Source of the DNA: DASQFI01 sp035633215
Lineage (GTDB): Bacteria > Acidobacteriota > Vicinamibacteria > Vicinamibacterales > SCN-69-37
NCBI GenBank assembly: GCA_035633215.1
Contig: DASQFI010000058.1
Coordinates: 166,570 to 230,569 of the forward strand
Direction: 5' to 3'
Length of the DNA stretch: 64,000 nt
In this document: piece by piece, positions 8,013 through 17,838 of the stretch
Layout: the number at the start of each line of letters is the position of its first letter
How positions within the stretch are numbered: the first letter of the stretch is position 1
Position numbers and translations under genes: made by a program
The notes under the pieces: generated by a model
What the model saw: the letters and a program-made list of their open reading frames with translations, nothing else
Databases searched by the model: none
What the model was told of the DNA's origin: nothing

Positions 8013-8704
8013 CGCGGCCGGCCCGCATTCTGCTCGTGGACGACGAGGTATCGATTCAACGCGCGGTGGAACCGCTGCTCCGGTCGCGCGGGTATGACGT
8101 GGATGTGGCCGGTACCGCACGGGATGCGCTGGCCGCCTTCGACCGGCAGCTGCCGGATCTGATTGTGCTCGATCTCGGTCTGCCGGACGGCGACGGGATC
8201 GACGTGTGTCGTCAGGTGCGCGAGCGCGCGGACCTCCCGATCATCGTCCTGTCCGCCCGCGGCCGAGAGCAGGACAAGGTCGCCGCGCTCGATCAGGGCG
8301 CCGACGACTTCATCACGAAGCCGTTCGGCCCCGAGGAGCTGCTGGCGCGGATTCGCGTCGCGCTGCGGCGTGTGTCCGCCACCCAGGGCGCTGACGCGGG
8401 TCAGTTCCGCGCCGGTGAGCTCACGATCGACTATGACCGCCGCCGGGTCGTACGCGATGAGAAGGAGATCCGCCTCACGCCGAAGGAGTTCGAGCTCCTG
8501 TCGCTTCTCGCGCGAAATCACGACAGAGTGCTGACGCATCGCGCAATCCTGCGCGCGATTTGGGGACCCAATGCGGTCGAGCAACCCGAACACCTCTGGA
8601 CGCTCGTGGCGCAAGTCAGACGGAAAGTCGAGAAGGACCCCACCAACCCGCAATACCTCCTGAGCGAGCCCTGGGTGGGCTACCGCTTCGCTTCAGGCAG
8701 CTGA
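8009..8704 (+). CDS. kdpE: KdpE-like OmpR-family response regulator
   Basis: 231 residues from GTG 8009. The receiver domain (1-120) has the acidic pair D11-D12, phospho-acceptor D55 (VLDLGLP) and the lysine of FITKPFG. The C-terminal winged helix (about 135-230) has LTPKEFELLSLLARN and a PWVGYRF end typical of OmpR/KdpE. Partner of the kinase directly upstream. Its likely target is the kdp operon starting 95 bases downstream. Confidence 0.87.
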   Translation: MTRPARILLVDDEVSIQRAVEPLLRSRGYDVDVAGTARDALAAFDRQLPDLIVLDLGLPDGDGIDVCRQVRERADLPIIVLSARGREQDKVAALDQGADDFITKPFGPEELLARIRVALRRVSATQGADAGQFRAGELTIDYDRRRVVRDEKEIRLTPKEFELLSLLARNHDRVLTHRAILRAIWGPNAVEQPEHLWTLVAQVRRKVEKDPTNPQYLLSEPWVGYRFASGS

Positions 8705-8713
8705 CCAGAATCC

Positions 8714-8744
8714 GCTGAAAATCGTCCAATTTCAGATCTTCAGC
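8714..8744 (+). promoter_or_regulatory. Inverted repeat upstream of the kdp structural genes
   Basis: GCTGAAAATC (8714-8723) and GATCTTCAGC (8735-8744) form a 10-bp inverted repeat with one mismatch and an 11-bp spacer. Further TTCAG/TCAG half-sites lie at about 8749-8776. It sits between the kdpE-like gene and the porin/kdp genes, so it could be a KdpE operator or a weak terminator; there is no T-tract. Confidence 0.4.
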
Positions 8745-8799
8745 AACTTCTCAGACACTCCTTCGGCCATTTTCAGGCCGCCCTTCCTATGCTCGAAGC

Positions 8800-10212
8800 A
8801 TGGAAGAACGACGGGACAAGATCGCGCGTCGCGCGGTTGTCAGCGCTGTGCTCGTCGCTGGCGCCGGTGCCGCCTGGCTGGTTGCGGTGGCCCCTGCGGG
8901 TTTCGGATTCGCGGGCGCCGTTGGTGTGGCCGTGGTGTGGTGCGTCTGGCTCGAGCGCCATCCGGAATCACACCGGACAATTCCCGAACCCGCGCCCGAC
9001 GGAGGATCGCGAATCGTCCCCGAACCGCGCGGCGCGACAGACATCAGAAGGGCGGCCCTCGTGCTTCTGATCCTGCTCAGCAGCGCGACCGTGGTCGTCG
9101 CGCAAACTCCTCCGTCCCCGCCCCCTGCCAGCCCGCCGCCACAGACTGGAAGTGAGTCTCCGCTGGAGGGCTGGATGCTCGCGACGACGTTGGAGGGCTA
9201 CTACCAGTGGAACGTCAACCGGCCTTCCGATCGCATCAACCTGCTCCGCGCGTACGACACGCGCGCCAATGTCTTCAGCATCCAGCAGGCGGTTCTGCTG
9301 GTCGAAAAAGCCCCAGACGTCGCCAACGGACGGCGCGCCGGGATGCGGCTCGACCTTCAATTCGGGCAGGCCACCGAGACCGTGCAGGGCGGCGCGGCCA
9401 ACGAGCCGCGTCCGAATGTCTACCGGCACGTCTGGCAGGCGTACGGCTCGTACATCCTTCCGCTGGGACGCGACGTCCAGATCGACTTCGGCAAGTTCGC
9501 ATCGAACCTGGGCTACGAGACGAACTACGCGAAGGACAACAACAACTTCTCTCGGGCGTACCTCTTCAATTTCCTGCCGTTCTACCACAGCGGTTTGCGC
9601 ACGACGATTCCAGTGAACGACAAGCTGACGCTGATGTACATGCTGACGAACGGCATCCAGCAGACCGAAGACTTCAACAACTTCAAGTCGAATCACGTCG
9701 CGGCCGTCATCAAGCCGGCGTCGAAAGTGACGTGGACCGTGAACTACTACTTTGGCCAGGAACAGCCGGATGGCGGCGAGCCGGATGGCCCGGACGGATT
9801 CTTCCGCGTGTTCGACACGTACGTCGCGTTCGCACCGACCGATCGGGCGTCGTTCGGTCTCGACGTCAATCGCGTCACAAGCGAGGTGACCCGCGGCGGT
9901 CCTGAAGGCAGGCTCACGGGCCTTGGCGCCTACGCGCGCTATCTGGTCACGACGCCGGCTGCGCTCGCGCTGCGGTACGAGTGGCTCGACGATGACGGGG
10001 GGCTGTTTGGCGGAGTCCCGCAGGTGCTCCAGGAAATCACGGTCACGGCCGAGCACAAGTTCTCAGACGGCTTCCTCGCCCGCGGCGAGTTCCGGCGCGA
10101 TTGGTCGGACACGGTCTTCTTTCCGGCCCACGATCTCGAGCTGAGGAAGGGACAGAACACCGTGCTCGTTGGCCTGGTCTGGTGGATGGGCAACAAGAAA
10201 GGCCCTTACTAA
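8800..10212 (+). CDS. Outer-membrane porin-like beta-barrel (putative BBP2 type) at the head of the kdp operon
   Basis: 470 residues. The N-terminus is unusual: two hydrophobic segments (about 13-50) precede a second hydrophobic, signal-like stretch (about 84-100, ending VVVAQT) and a Pro-rich linker. The rest resembles putative beta-barrel porin-2 proteins (ATTLEGYYQWNVNRP, IDFGKFASNLGYETNYAKDN, alternating beta strands, terminal aromatic Y). A porin here would let K+ cross the outer membrane before KdpFABC. The N-terminal 80 residues may be a fused small membrane protein or the true start may be internal. The stop overlaps the next ATG (TAATG). Confidence 0.7.
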   Translation: MEERRDKIARRAVVSAVLVAGAGAAWLVAVAPAGFGFAGAVGVAVVWCVWLERHPESHRTIPEPAPDGGSRIVPEPRGATDIRRAALVLLILLSSATVVVAQTPPSPPPASPPPQTGSESPLEGWMLATTLEGYYQWNVNRPSDRINLLRAYDTRANVFSIQQAVLLVEKAPDVANGRRAGMRLDLQFGQATETVQGGAANEPRPNVYRHVWQAYGSYILPLGRDVQIDFGKFASNLGYETNYAKDNNNFSRAYLFNFLPFYHSGLRTTIPVNDKLTLMYMLTNGIQQTEDFNNFKSNHVAAVIKPASKVTWTVNYYFGQEQPDGGEPDGPDGFFRVFDTYVAFAPTDRASFGLDVNRVTSEVTRGGPEGRLTGLGAYARYLVTTPAALALRYEWLDDDGGLFGGVPQVLQEITVTAEHKFSDGFLARGEFRRDWSDTVFFPAHDLELRKGQNTVLVGLVWWMGNKKGPY

Positions 10213-10292
10213 TGCTGCTCGGAATGGTCGTGCTCGGCCTGGTGACGTTCGCCGCGATGTTCGGCTTCGTCAGGCTCTGCGATCGCGTCTAG
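10212..10292 (+). CDS. 26-residue single-pass membrane peptide between porin and kdpF
   Basis: The ATG at 10212 shares its A with the TAA stop of the porin gene. The peptide is one hydrophobic helix (MLLGMVVLGLVTFAAMFGF) ending in a positive/cysteine tail (RLCDRV). It does not look like KdpF, which follows eight bases later. Coupled translation and a clean membrane helix argue that it is expressed; its role, perhaps as an extra Kdp subunit, is unknown. Confidence 0.6.
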   Translation: MLLGMVVLGLVTFAAMFGFVRLCDRV

Positions 10293-10300
10293 GTGCCGTC

Positions 10301-10381
10301 ATGACGATACTCGCGTTGACACGGAGCGTGGCCGCGTTCGCGTATCTCGTATACGCCATGCTGCGCCCGGAGAAGTTCTGA
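10301..10381 (+). CDS. kdpF: KdpF, small subunit of the K+-transporting ATPase
   Basis: 26 residues with the KdpF signature: one membrane helix ending in YLVYAMLRPEKF, closely matching the YLxYALxxPExF tail of KdpF proteins. KdpF is a lipid-like stabiliser of the KdpABC complex. It lies directly ahead of kdpA. Confidence 0.85.
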   Translation: MTILALTRSVAAFAYLVYAMLRPEKF

Positions 10382-10387
10382 GGCGTG

Positions 10388-12199
10388 ATGAGCACTGACG
10401 TCCTTGCCGTCGCCGTCACGCTGCTGTTCACGATCGGCACGAGCCTGATCATCGGCCGCTACATGTTCAAGGTCTTCACGGGCGGCCGGACGATGCTCGA
10501 TCCCGTTCTCGTGCCGATCGAGCGGCTCGTGCTCCGCGTCACGGGGGTGAATCCGGCCGACCAGCAGGACTGGAAGCGGTACGCCACGTCGCTCCTCGTC
10601 TCGAATGTCTGCATGTGGATCGCGACGTTCGCGATCGTGTCGCTGCAGCGGATGCTGCCGTTGAATCCCGATGCCATCGCGAACATGGAGCCGACGCTCT
10701 CGTTCAACACGATCTCGAGCTTCACGACGAATACGAACCTGCAGCACTACAGCGGCGAGACAGGGCTGTCGTACTTCTCCCAGATCTTCGTCATCAGCTT
10801 CCTGCAGTTCGTGACCGCCGCGACGGGCGTGGCCGCCTGCATTGCGATCATCCGCGGACTGGCCGGCAACCGGCTGACGACGCTCGGGCCGTTCTCACTG
10901 CCCCGCAGAGCAGAACCGCCCAGTACCCCGAGACATTCGGGCCAATTCCAGCAACCAGCTCAAGACAGGACAGTGAGAACGGCCCTCGGCAACTTCTATG
11001 TCGATCTCACCCGGGCCACGGTCCGCGTGTTCCTGCCCCTGGCGATTCTGGTGGCCGTGATCCTGATGTGGCAGGGCACGCCAATGACCCTCGACGGCGC
11101 CGCCCAGGCCACGACGCTGGAGGGCGCGCCGCAGCCGATCGCGCGCGGAGTCACCGCGAGCGTCGTCTCGATCAAGCAGCTCGGCACGAACGGCGGCGGC
11201 TACTTCGGTCCGAACTCGACCCATCCTTACGAAAACCCGACCCCGCTCGCCAATTTCGTCGAGACCTGGTCCATCACCATCATCCCGATGGCGATGGTGT
11301 GGACGCTCGGCTACATGCTCTCCCGGCGCCGGCTTGCGGTGGTCATCTTCGCGACCATGCTGGCGCTCTACATCCCGATGGTCGTCTTTGCGGTCGGGCA
11401 AGAGGCGGGCGGCAATCCCGCCATCGCGCGGATGGGCGTGGACCAGTCCACCGGCTCGATGGAAGGCAAGGAGGTCCGGTTTGGCGCCGGACTCTCCGCG
11501 TTCTGGGCGGTGACGACCACCGTCACGTCCAACGGATCCGTGAATTCGATGCACGACTCGCTGACGCCACTTGGCGGCCTGATGCCGCTTGTCGGCATGT
11601 GGCTCAACAACATCTTCGGGGGCGTCGGCGTCGGCTTCATCAACATGCTGATCTTCGTCGTCGTCGCGGTGTTCGTGGCGGGGATGATGATCGGACGCAC
11701 GCCGGAGTTTCTGGGCAAGAAGGTCGAGGCAAAGGAGATGAAGCTCGCGAGCCTGGCGCTTCTCTGGCACCCGCTCGCGATTCTCGTGGGGACCGCAGTC
11801 GCCTGCTACGTGTGGGCGACGACGTCTGATCCCGGGTCGGCGCTCGGGTGGCTCAAGAATCCGGGACCGCACGGCTTCTCCGAGATGCTGTACGAGTTCA
11901 CGTCGTCGGCGGCGAACAACGGTTCCGGCTTCGAGGGCCTTGGCGACAACACGCCGTTCTGGAACATCTCGACGGGACTCGTGATGCTGCTCTCGCGCTA
12001 CATCCCGATCATCGCGCCGCTGGCCCTGGCCGGCGTGCTGGCGGCCAAGCCCGCCGCTCCGGAAACCGCGGGCTCGCTGCGGATCGACAGCGCGACGTTT
12101 GGTTTCACGCTCTGGGCCGTCATCGTGATTCTCGGCCTGCTGATGTTCATGCCGGTGGCCGTGCTCGGGCCGATTGCGGAGCATCTGGCGCTTCGGTAG
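10388..12199 (+). CDS. kdpA: KdpA, K+-channel-like subunit of the Kdp ATPase, with a 34-residue repeat-encoded insertion
   Basis: 603 residues from ATG 10388 (GTG 10385 would add one). The four selectivity-filter regions are recognisable, for example SSFTTNTNLQ, LGTNGGGYFG, TTTVTSNGSVNSM and SSAANNGSGFEG, so K+ selectivity should be intact. KdpA is usually about 560-600 residues. The conserved run TTLG-NFYVDL is interrupted by 34 residues encoded by nucleotides 10883-10984. That segment is Pro/Arg/Gln-rich, unlike any KdpA segment, and corresponds to a dispersed repeat (see the repeat at 10886). The site is probably a cytoplasmic loop, where an insertion could be tolerated. Confidence 0.95.
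   Translation: MSTDVLAVAVTLLFTIGTSLIIGRYMFKVFTGGRTMLDPVLVPIERLVLRVTGVNPADQQDWKRYATSLLVSNVCMWIATFAIVSLQRMLPLNPDAIANMEPTLSFNTISSFTTNTNLQHYSGETGLSYFSQIFVISFLQFVTAATGVAACIAIIRGLAGNRLTTLGPFSLPRRAEPPSTPRHSGQFQQPAQDRTVRTALGNFYVDLTRATVRVFLPLAILVAVILMWQGTPMTLDGAAQATTLEGAPQPIARGVTASVVSIKQLGTNGGGYFGPNSTHPYENPTPLANFVETWSITIIPMAMVWTLGYMLSRRRLAVVIFATMLALYIPMVVFAVGQEAGGNPAIARMGVDQSTGSMEGKEVRFGAGLSAFWAVTTTVTSNGSVNSMHDSLTPLGGLMPLVGMWLNNIFGGVGVGFINMLIFVVVAVFVAGMMIGRTPEFLGKKVEAKEMKLASLALLWHPLAILVGTAVACYVWATTSDPGSALGWLKNPGPHGFSEMLYEFTSSAANNGSGFEGLGDNTPFWNISTGLVMLLSRYIPIIAPLALAGVLAAKPAAPETAGSLRIDSATFGFTLWAVIVILGLLMFMPVAVLGPIAEHLALR
10886..10985 (+). repeat. R1 repeat copy inside kdpA
   Basis: Perfect 15-bp inverted ends GGGCCGTTCTCACTG (10886-10900) and CAGTGAGAACGGCCC (10971-10985) enclose about 70 bp. 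The interior aligns with the intergenic R1 copies at 26623 and 33343 (shared blocks GAGACATTCGG, AATTCC, AGCTC). CTCGG occurs at 10883-10887 and again at 10985-10989, consistent with a 5-bp target duplication. The interval between them is 102 nt, exactly 34 codons. Confidence 0.85.
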
Positions 12200-12300
12200 C
12201 CCCGCGGCGGGTTGTGCCGCGGCCAGCCCAAAAGGGCGTCGCGCGAAGCGCGTAAAGCGAGCGGGGGTGGGGCCCCGCGAGCGAGTAAAGGAAGAAGACA
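12200..12300 (+). repeat. R2 intercistronic GC-rich repeat between kdpA and kdpC
   Basis: The spacer runs from the kdpA TAG stop to the kdpC ATG. Its core 12257-12283 (containing GGTGGGGCCCCGCGAGCG) and the AAGAAGACA just before the ATG recur between the DUF1592 and DUF1552 genes at 39945-39987 (opposite strand). In both places the element has the same orientation relative to transcription. It also holds several short palindromes (CGCGGCGGGTTGTGCCGCG). Confidence 0.65.
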
Positions 12301-12870
12301 ATGCTGACCGAAATAAAACGAGGTTTGCTGTTCACGCTCGTCACGATGGTCCTCCTCGGCGGCGCGTACAACGCGCTCCTGTGGGGCATTGGCCGGGTGG
12401 CGTTTCGGGACCAGACCGACGGCAGCCTCATTCGTCGCGACGACGGCGCCATCGTCGGGTCGCGATTGATCGCGCAGAAGTTCAGCCGGCCCGAGTACTT
12501 CCACCCGCGACCCTCTGGTGTCGACTACAACGCCGCCGCGACGGGAGGCACGAACTACGGACCGTCCAATCCGGACCAACTGAAAGCGGTGCAGGAACGG
12601 ACCGACGCCGTAGTGGCGCTCGAAGGGGTCGCTCCTGGTCAGGTGCCGTCGGAAATGGTCACCGCGAGCGGCGCCGGGCTCGACCCGCACATTCCGCCGG
12701 CCGCCGCCGAGCTGCAGGCGGCGCGTGTGGCGCGCGCGCGGAACCTGCCGATCGAAAAGGTGCGCGAACTGATTCGGACGCACACGGCCGGGCCGACGTT
12801 CGGGTTTCTCGGCCGCGCCCGCGTGAACGTGCTCGAGCTCAACCTCGCGCTCGACGGCATCGAGCAGTAG
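12301..12870 (+). CDS. kdpC: KdpC, K+-transporting ATPase subunit C
   Basis: 189 residues with a single N-terminal membrane segment (about 8-28) and a soluble domain. KdpC motifs are present: GSRLIAQKFSRPEYFHPRPS, TGGTNYGPSNP and DPHIPPAAAELQ. KdpC stabilises the KdpA-KdpB complex. In most genomes kdpC follows kdpB; here it precedes kdpB, with only six bases between them. Confidence 0.95.
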   Translation: MLTEIKRGLLFTLVTMVLLGGAYNALLWGIGRVAFRDQTDGSLIRRDDGAIVGSRLIAQKFSRPEYFHPRPSGVDYNAAATGGTNYGPSNPDQLKAVQERTDAVVALEGVAPGQVPSEMVTASGAGLDPHIPPAAAELQAARVARARNLPIEKVRELIRTHTAGPTFGFLGRARVNVLELNLALDGIEQ

Positions 12871-12876
12871 GAGACC

Positions 12877-14919
<2,043 letters not shown>

Positions 14920-14931
14920 GGAGGCCGGCGC

Positions 14932-16080
14932 ATGCCTGCGACCGAGCCGCGCCCGACCGCTGACGCGCTGCTGGCGCGGATCAAGGAACATGACCGGGCG
15001 CGCCTGCGCATTTACATCGGCGCCGCACCGGGCGTCGGCAAGACGTACGCGATGCTCCGCGAGGCGCATGCCCTCCGCGCGCGAGGGCTCGATGTCGTCG
15101 TGGGCTTTGTCGAAACCTACGGTCGCAGCGACACCCAGGCGCAGCTGGGGGATCTCGAGGTCATCCCCCGCCGGCCCGTCGAGTACCGCGGTACGACGAT
15201 GGAGGAGATGGACGTGGACGCGATCGTCCGGCGCAAACCGCAGGTCTGCGTCGTGGACGAGCTGGCCCACACGAACGTGCCGGGCAGCCGCAATACCAAG
15301 CGCCACGAGGACGTGCTCGAGATCCTGGACGCCGGCATCCACGTGATGACCGCCGTCAACATCCAGCACCTGGAAACGCTGAACGACGCGGTCGCGCGCG
15401 CCACCGGCGTGCGCGTGCGCGAGACTGTTCCAGATACGTTCCTGGATCGCGCCGACGAAGTGATCAACGTCGATGTGACCGTCGAGGAACTGCGCAGCCG
15501 CCTCAGGGAAGGGAAGATCTACAAGCCCGAGAAGATCGAGCAGGCCCTCACCAATTTCTTCAGGAAGGGCAACCTCTCGACGCTGCGCGAGCTGGCGCTG
15601 CGGGCGGTCGCCGACGAGGTTGGCGAAAAGGCATCGAGCTACCGGACACGCGAAGGGCTGGAGCCGGCGCTCATTCCCGAGCGTGTGATGGTGGCGATGA
15701 GCTCATACGCGGAGGCGGGCCGGGTCATCCGGACCGGCGCGCGAATTGCCGGACGTCTGGGCGCGCGGTGGTACGCCGTCTATGTCGAGACGCCCCGCGA
15801 GCAGTCGAACTCCATGCCGGTCGATTCGCGGACCACGCTCGATCGCAGCATCGCGCTGGCCGAAAGCCTCGGTGCAACAGTGGTCCGCGTCAAGGCGGCC
15901 AAACCGGCGGATGGCTTGATCGCGTTCGCACGGCGTGAAGGGATCACGCACGTCATCTTTGGCCAGAGCCAACGCTCGCGATGGGAGGTGCTCCTGCGGG
16001 GCTCGGTGATCGAGCGGTTTCTGCGGGAAGTGCCGGATGCGGCGGTTCAGGTCGTCCCGGTCGGTGAGTCGGGCAGCTAG
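14932..16080 (+). CDS. Stand-alone KdpD N-terminal sensor (KdpD domain plus USP domain)
   Basis: 382 residues, start ATG after GAGGAG. Residues 20-230 are the KdpD domain with Walker A GAAPGVGKT (30-38) and Walker-B-like VVDELAHTNVPGS. Residues 245-380 are a universal-stress-protein domain (ERVMVAMSSYAEAGRVI, HVIFGQSQRSRWEVLLRGSV). There are no membrane segments or kinase domains; those are in the separate protein at 6483. In Staphylococcus the KdpD USP domain binds c-di-AMP. Its TAG stop lies inside a short R1 repeat remnant. Confidence 0.88.
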   Translation: MPATEPRPTADALLARIKEHDRARLRIYIGAAPGVGKTYAMLREAHALRARGLDVVVGFVETYGRSDTQAQLGDLEVIPRRPVEYRGTTMEEMDVDAIVRRKPQVCVVDELAHTNVPGSRNTKRHEDVLEILDAGIHVMTAVNIQHLETLNDAVARATGVRVRETVPDTFLDRADEVINVDVTVEELRSRLREGKIYKPEKIEQALTNFFRKGNLSTLRELALRAVADEVGEKASSYRTREGLEPALIPERVMVAMSSYAEAGRVIRTGARIAGRLGARWYAVYVETPREQSNSMPVDSRTTLDRSIALAESLGATVVRVKAAKPADGLIAFARREGITHVIFGQSQRSRWEVLLRGSVIERFLREVPDAAVQVVPVGESGS

Positions 16081-16096
16081 AGCCGTTCTCACTTCC
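16077..16096 (+). repeat. R1 repeat remnant (one end only)
   Basis: CTAGAGCCGTTCTCACTTCC matches the terminal 20 bp of the full R1 copies; similarity then stops. Its TAG (16078-16080) is the stop codon of the KdpD-N gene. Confidence 0.7.
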
Positions 16097-16101
16097 GCCG
16101 C

Positions 16102-16302
16102 CTATTCCATCGGCGTCTCACCCTCGATGCGCCGAATCAGACTCAGCGCGCGTTCACGGAGATCGGCCGCATCATGAGCGATCTGCGCCTCGCCGATGTG
16201 TTCGAGCCGCGGGACCCGGCGGTCGAGGGCTTCGATCAACCGATACAAATCGCCCAGCATCTCCCGGGCGTGCGCGACCTTGTCCTGTTTCGTGATCAGC
16301 AT
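16102..16302 (-). CDS. Small conserved helical protein, function unknown
   Basis: 66 residues from ATG 16302, or 77 from ATG 16335. The sequence is charged and helical with heptad-like leucines (HAREMLGDLYRLIEALDRRV, then RLEHIGEAQIAHDAADLRERAL). It has no membrane segment, and a short coiled coil is likely. It is the last of three minus-strand genes that follow each other closely (16850, 16533, 16302) and was probably co-transcribed with the omega-like gene. The start choice is uncertain: GAGAGAAG lies just before the inner ATG. Confidence 0.6.
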   Translation of the reverse strand: MLITKQDKVAHAREMLGDLYRLIEALDRRVPRLEHIGEAQIAHDAADLRERALSLIRRIEGETPME

Positions 16303-16353
16303 GGCTTCTCTCGCGGTCTCTCTCGGACCTTCCAACGGCCCGCCGACCCAGTC

Positions 16354-16533
16354 TCACGCCGACTTGCGCGGCAGGCTGGACACCTTGCCCTCGCCGACCT
16401 CGCGTCGAGCGGTCGTCGTCAGCTTGCCGGCCGCCGGTACGAGAGGAACGCAGCCGCGCATCAGTTGCGCCGTCCGGAGCGCCGCGAGCGTGACGAACTC
16501 GAACTTTCCGAGCTGAGAGGGGTCAAACGCCAT
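16354..16533 (-). CDS. rpoZ: RNA polymerase omega subunit-like protein
   Basis: 59 residues from ATG 16533, chosen because AAGGAG sits five bases upstream. The core KFEFVTLAALRTAQLMRG...PLVP...KLTTTARREVGEGKV parallels the RpoZ core (RFDLVLVAARRARQM, then a P-V-P turn, then TT..A.RE...G). RpoZ helps fold the beta' subunit and contributes to one ppGpp site in proteobacteria. The protein is shorter than E. coli RpoZ (91 residues) and lacks its C-terminal tail. It could be a paralogue of the housekeeping omega. Confidence 0.65.
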   Translation of the reverse strand: MAFDPSQLGKFEFVTLAALRTAQLMRGCVPLVPAAGKLTTTARREVGEGKVSSLPRKSA

Positions 16534-16571
16534 CAGAACTCCTTGACCGGGTGATGGTCCGGCCAGTGGAT

Positions 16572-16850
16572 TCAACGAGGTGGACGAGTCACCGACCAAC
16601 CATCGGTACGGGCCGGGCCCGCGTCAACAGTTCGTTCAACGTCATAGAGCACCTGCGCGATCGGTGCTGTCCGGCGGCTGCGCAGGATGGTGAGACAGGT
16701 GGCAACCGGCGCGGCCGCGAGAAAGAACCATCCTGCGTACTCGGGCCCGGAGAGGCTGGCGCCGACGAACGCGGCCCGGCTCATCAGTGCGGTCACCACG
16801 ACGAGCGGCCAACCCGCAAGAAAGGCTACGAGCAGGCGTTTTTCTGACAC
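16572..16850 (-). CDS. Small two-pass membrane protein
   Basis: 92 residues from GTG 16850, supported by GGAGG five bases upstream. Two hydrophobic segments (about 6-26 and 39-56) are separated by a short loop (SRAAFVGASLSGPEY); the C-terminal third is polar. It is the first gene of the small minus-strand operon with the omega-like gene. No family was recognised. Confidence 0.6.
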   Translation of the reverse strand: MSEKRLLVAFLAGWPLVVVTALMSRAAFVGASLSGPEYAGWFFLAAAPVATCLTILRSRRTAPIAQVLYDVERTVDAGPARTDGWSVTRPPR

Positions 16851-17151
16851 GGTGACCTCCGAAGATCGGATCGATCACGCGCCATCGGAATTGGTGGGGC
16901 GCAAGGGTCCGGCGAGAGTGGCTGCCGGTCGGCGTGCACCCAGGGAATCAGGGATGCGACTCGGAACGCTGGCGGGCGTCAGTCGAAACTGACCCTCTTA
17001 TTATATGTGATCCGAGTGGCACGCTTCTTTCACGGGTTTCGGCTCTGCGAGCAGCGCCCGGGCGCGTTCCAGAGCCGCCTCGACCGAGCGCAGCAGGGTT
17101 TCCGTCACAATCGACTTGCCAGAGCCGCGAACCAGAGGCTACGTTGGCGAC
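16851..17151. other. Intergenic region, no convincing gene
   Basis: About 300 bases without a supported gene. An AT-rich island at 17000-17005 reads TATAAT on the minus strand and could be a -10 element for the operon starting at 16850, but no good -35 is visible. Minus-strand codons at roughly 17003-17110 encode a short helical peptide (ETLLRSVEAALERARALLAE) that may be a gene remnant. Confidence 0.3.
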
Positions 17152-17390
17152 ATGGCCAGACATCTTTTCGTCGTCGCGCTCGTGGGCTTCGCCGCAAGCC
17201 CCGTGCTGTTCTCAGCGCAGCCGCCCGCTCAGCGCGCCAACCTCACGGGCCTGACAACCGCCATGCGTTCGCGACCGTGCGCAACGACAACTCGATGCTG
17301 GTGCTCGACCTGACGACTGGCGAGACACTGAGCCGCGTCGAGGTCCAGAACAGTCCTGATGGCGTGACCTATTCGCCGATTCAGCGGTAG
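17152..17390 (+). pseudogene. Decayed secreted beta-propeller (YVTN-type) gene
   Basis: ATG 17152 begins a clean signal peptide (MARHLFVVALVGFAASPVLF, then SAQPPAQ) but the frame closes at 17313. The other forward frame continues with HAFATVRNDNSMLVLDLTTG and SRVEVQNSPDGVTYSP, a single YVTN-like propeller blade, and stops at 17390. A frameshift near 17245 explains both pieces. Even when joined, only one blade remains of a protein that normally has seven. Confidence 0.65.
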
Positions 17391-17433
17391 GATCTCACAC
17401 GGACCCATTGCAGATCGCAGAAGGAAGGCAAGT

Positions 17434-17811
17434 ATGGACAAAGTGGTGCATTTCGAGATTCCGTTCGAGAACAAGCAGCGTGCCATGACGTTCTACAGTC
17501 AGGCGTTCGGCTGGCAGCTGATGGACATGCCTCAGATGGACTACGTCGTCGCGCAGACGGTCGCGACCGACGACAAGCACATGCCGAAGGAACCCGGCGC
17601 CATCAACGGAGGGCTGTTCGCGCGGCCCAAGGATGCGCCGTCGCCGACGATCTATGTGGGCGTCGCGTCGGTGGAAGCGTCCATCCAGAAGGTGCAGACG
17701 GCCGGCGGGAAGATCGTGACGCCGCACACGCCGATCCCGGGGATGGGCGCCTACGCGCGAGTCTCGGACACTGAAGGGAACATCATCGGCTTGTTCGAGA
17801 GTCAGGGCTGA
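17434..17811 (+). CDS. VOC (glyoxalase/bleomycin-resistance fold) family protein
   Basis: 125 residues. It has a single VOC module pair: VVHFEIPFENKQRAMTFYSQ at the start, a central PSPTIYVGVASVEASIQKVQ and the closing ARVSDTEGNIIGLFES. The putative metal ligands are His6 and Glu in the LFES motif. The start is supported by AAGGAAGG just upstream. VOC proteins range from glyoxalases to dioxygenases; a specific reaction cannot be assigned. Confidence 0.88.
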   Translation: MDKVVHFEIPFENKQRAMTFYSQAFGWQLMDMPQMDYVVAQTVATDDKHMPKEPGAINGGLFARPKDAPSPTIYVGVASVEASIQKVQTAGGKIVTPHTPIPGMGAYARVSDTEGNIIGLFESQG

Positions 17812-17838
17812 TTTCCACCTTCGACGGAATCGCGGCGA

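Noticed and set aside
17003..17110. Short minus-strand peptide (ETLLRSVEAALERARALL...)
   Set aside because: Helical and plausible, but too short, with no ribosome-binding site or family support.
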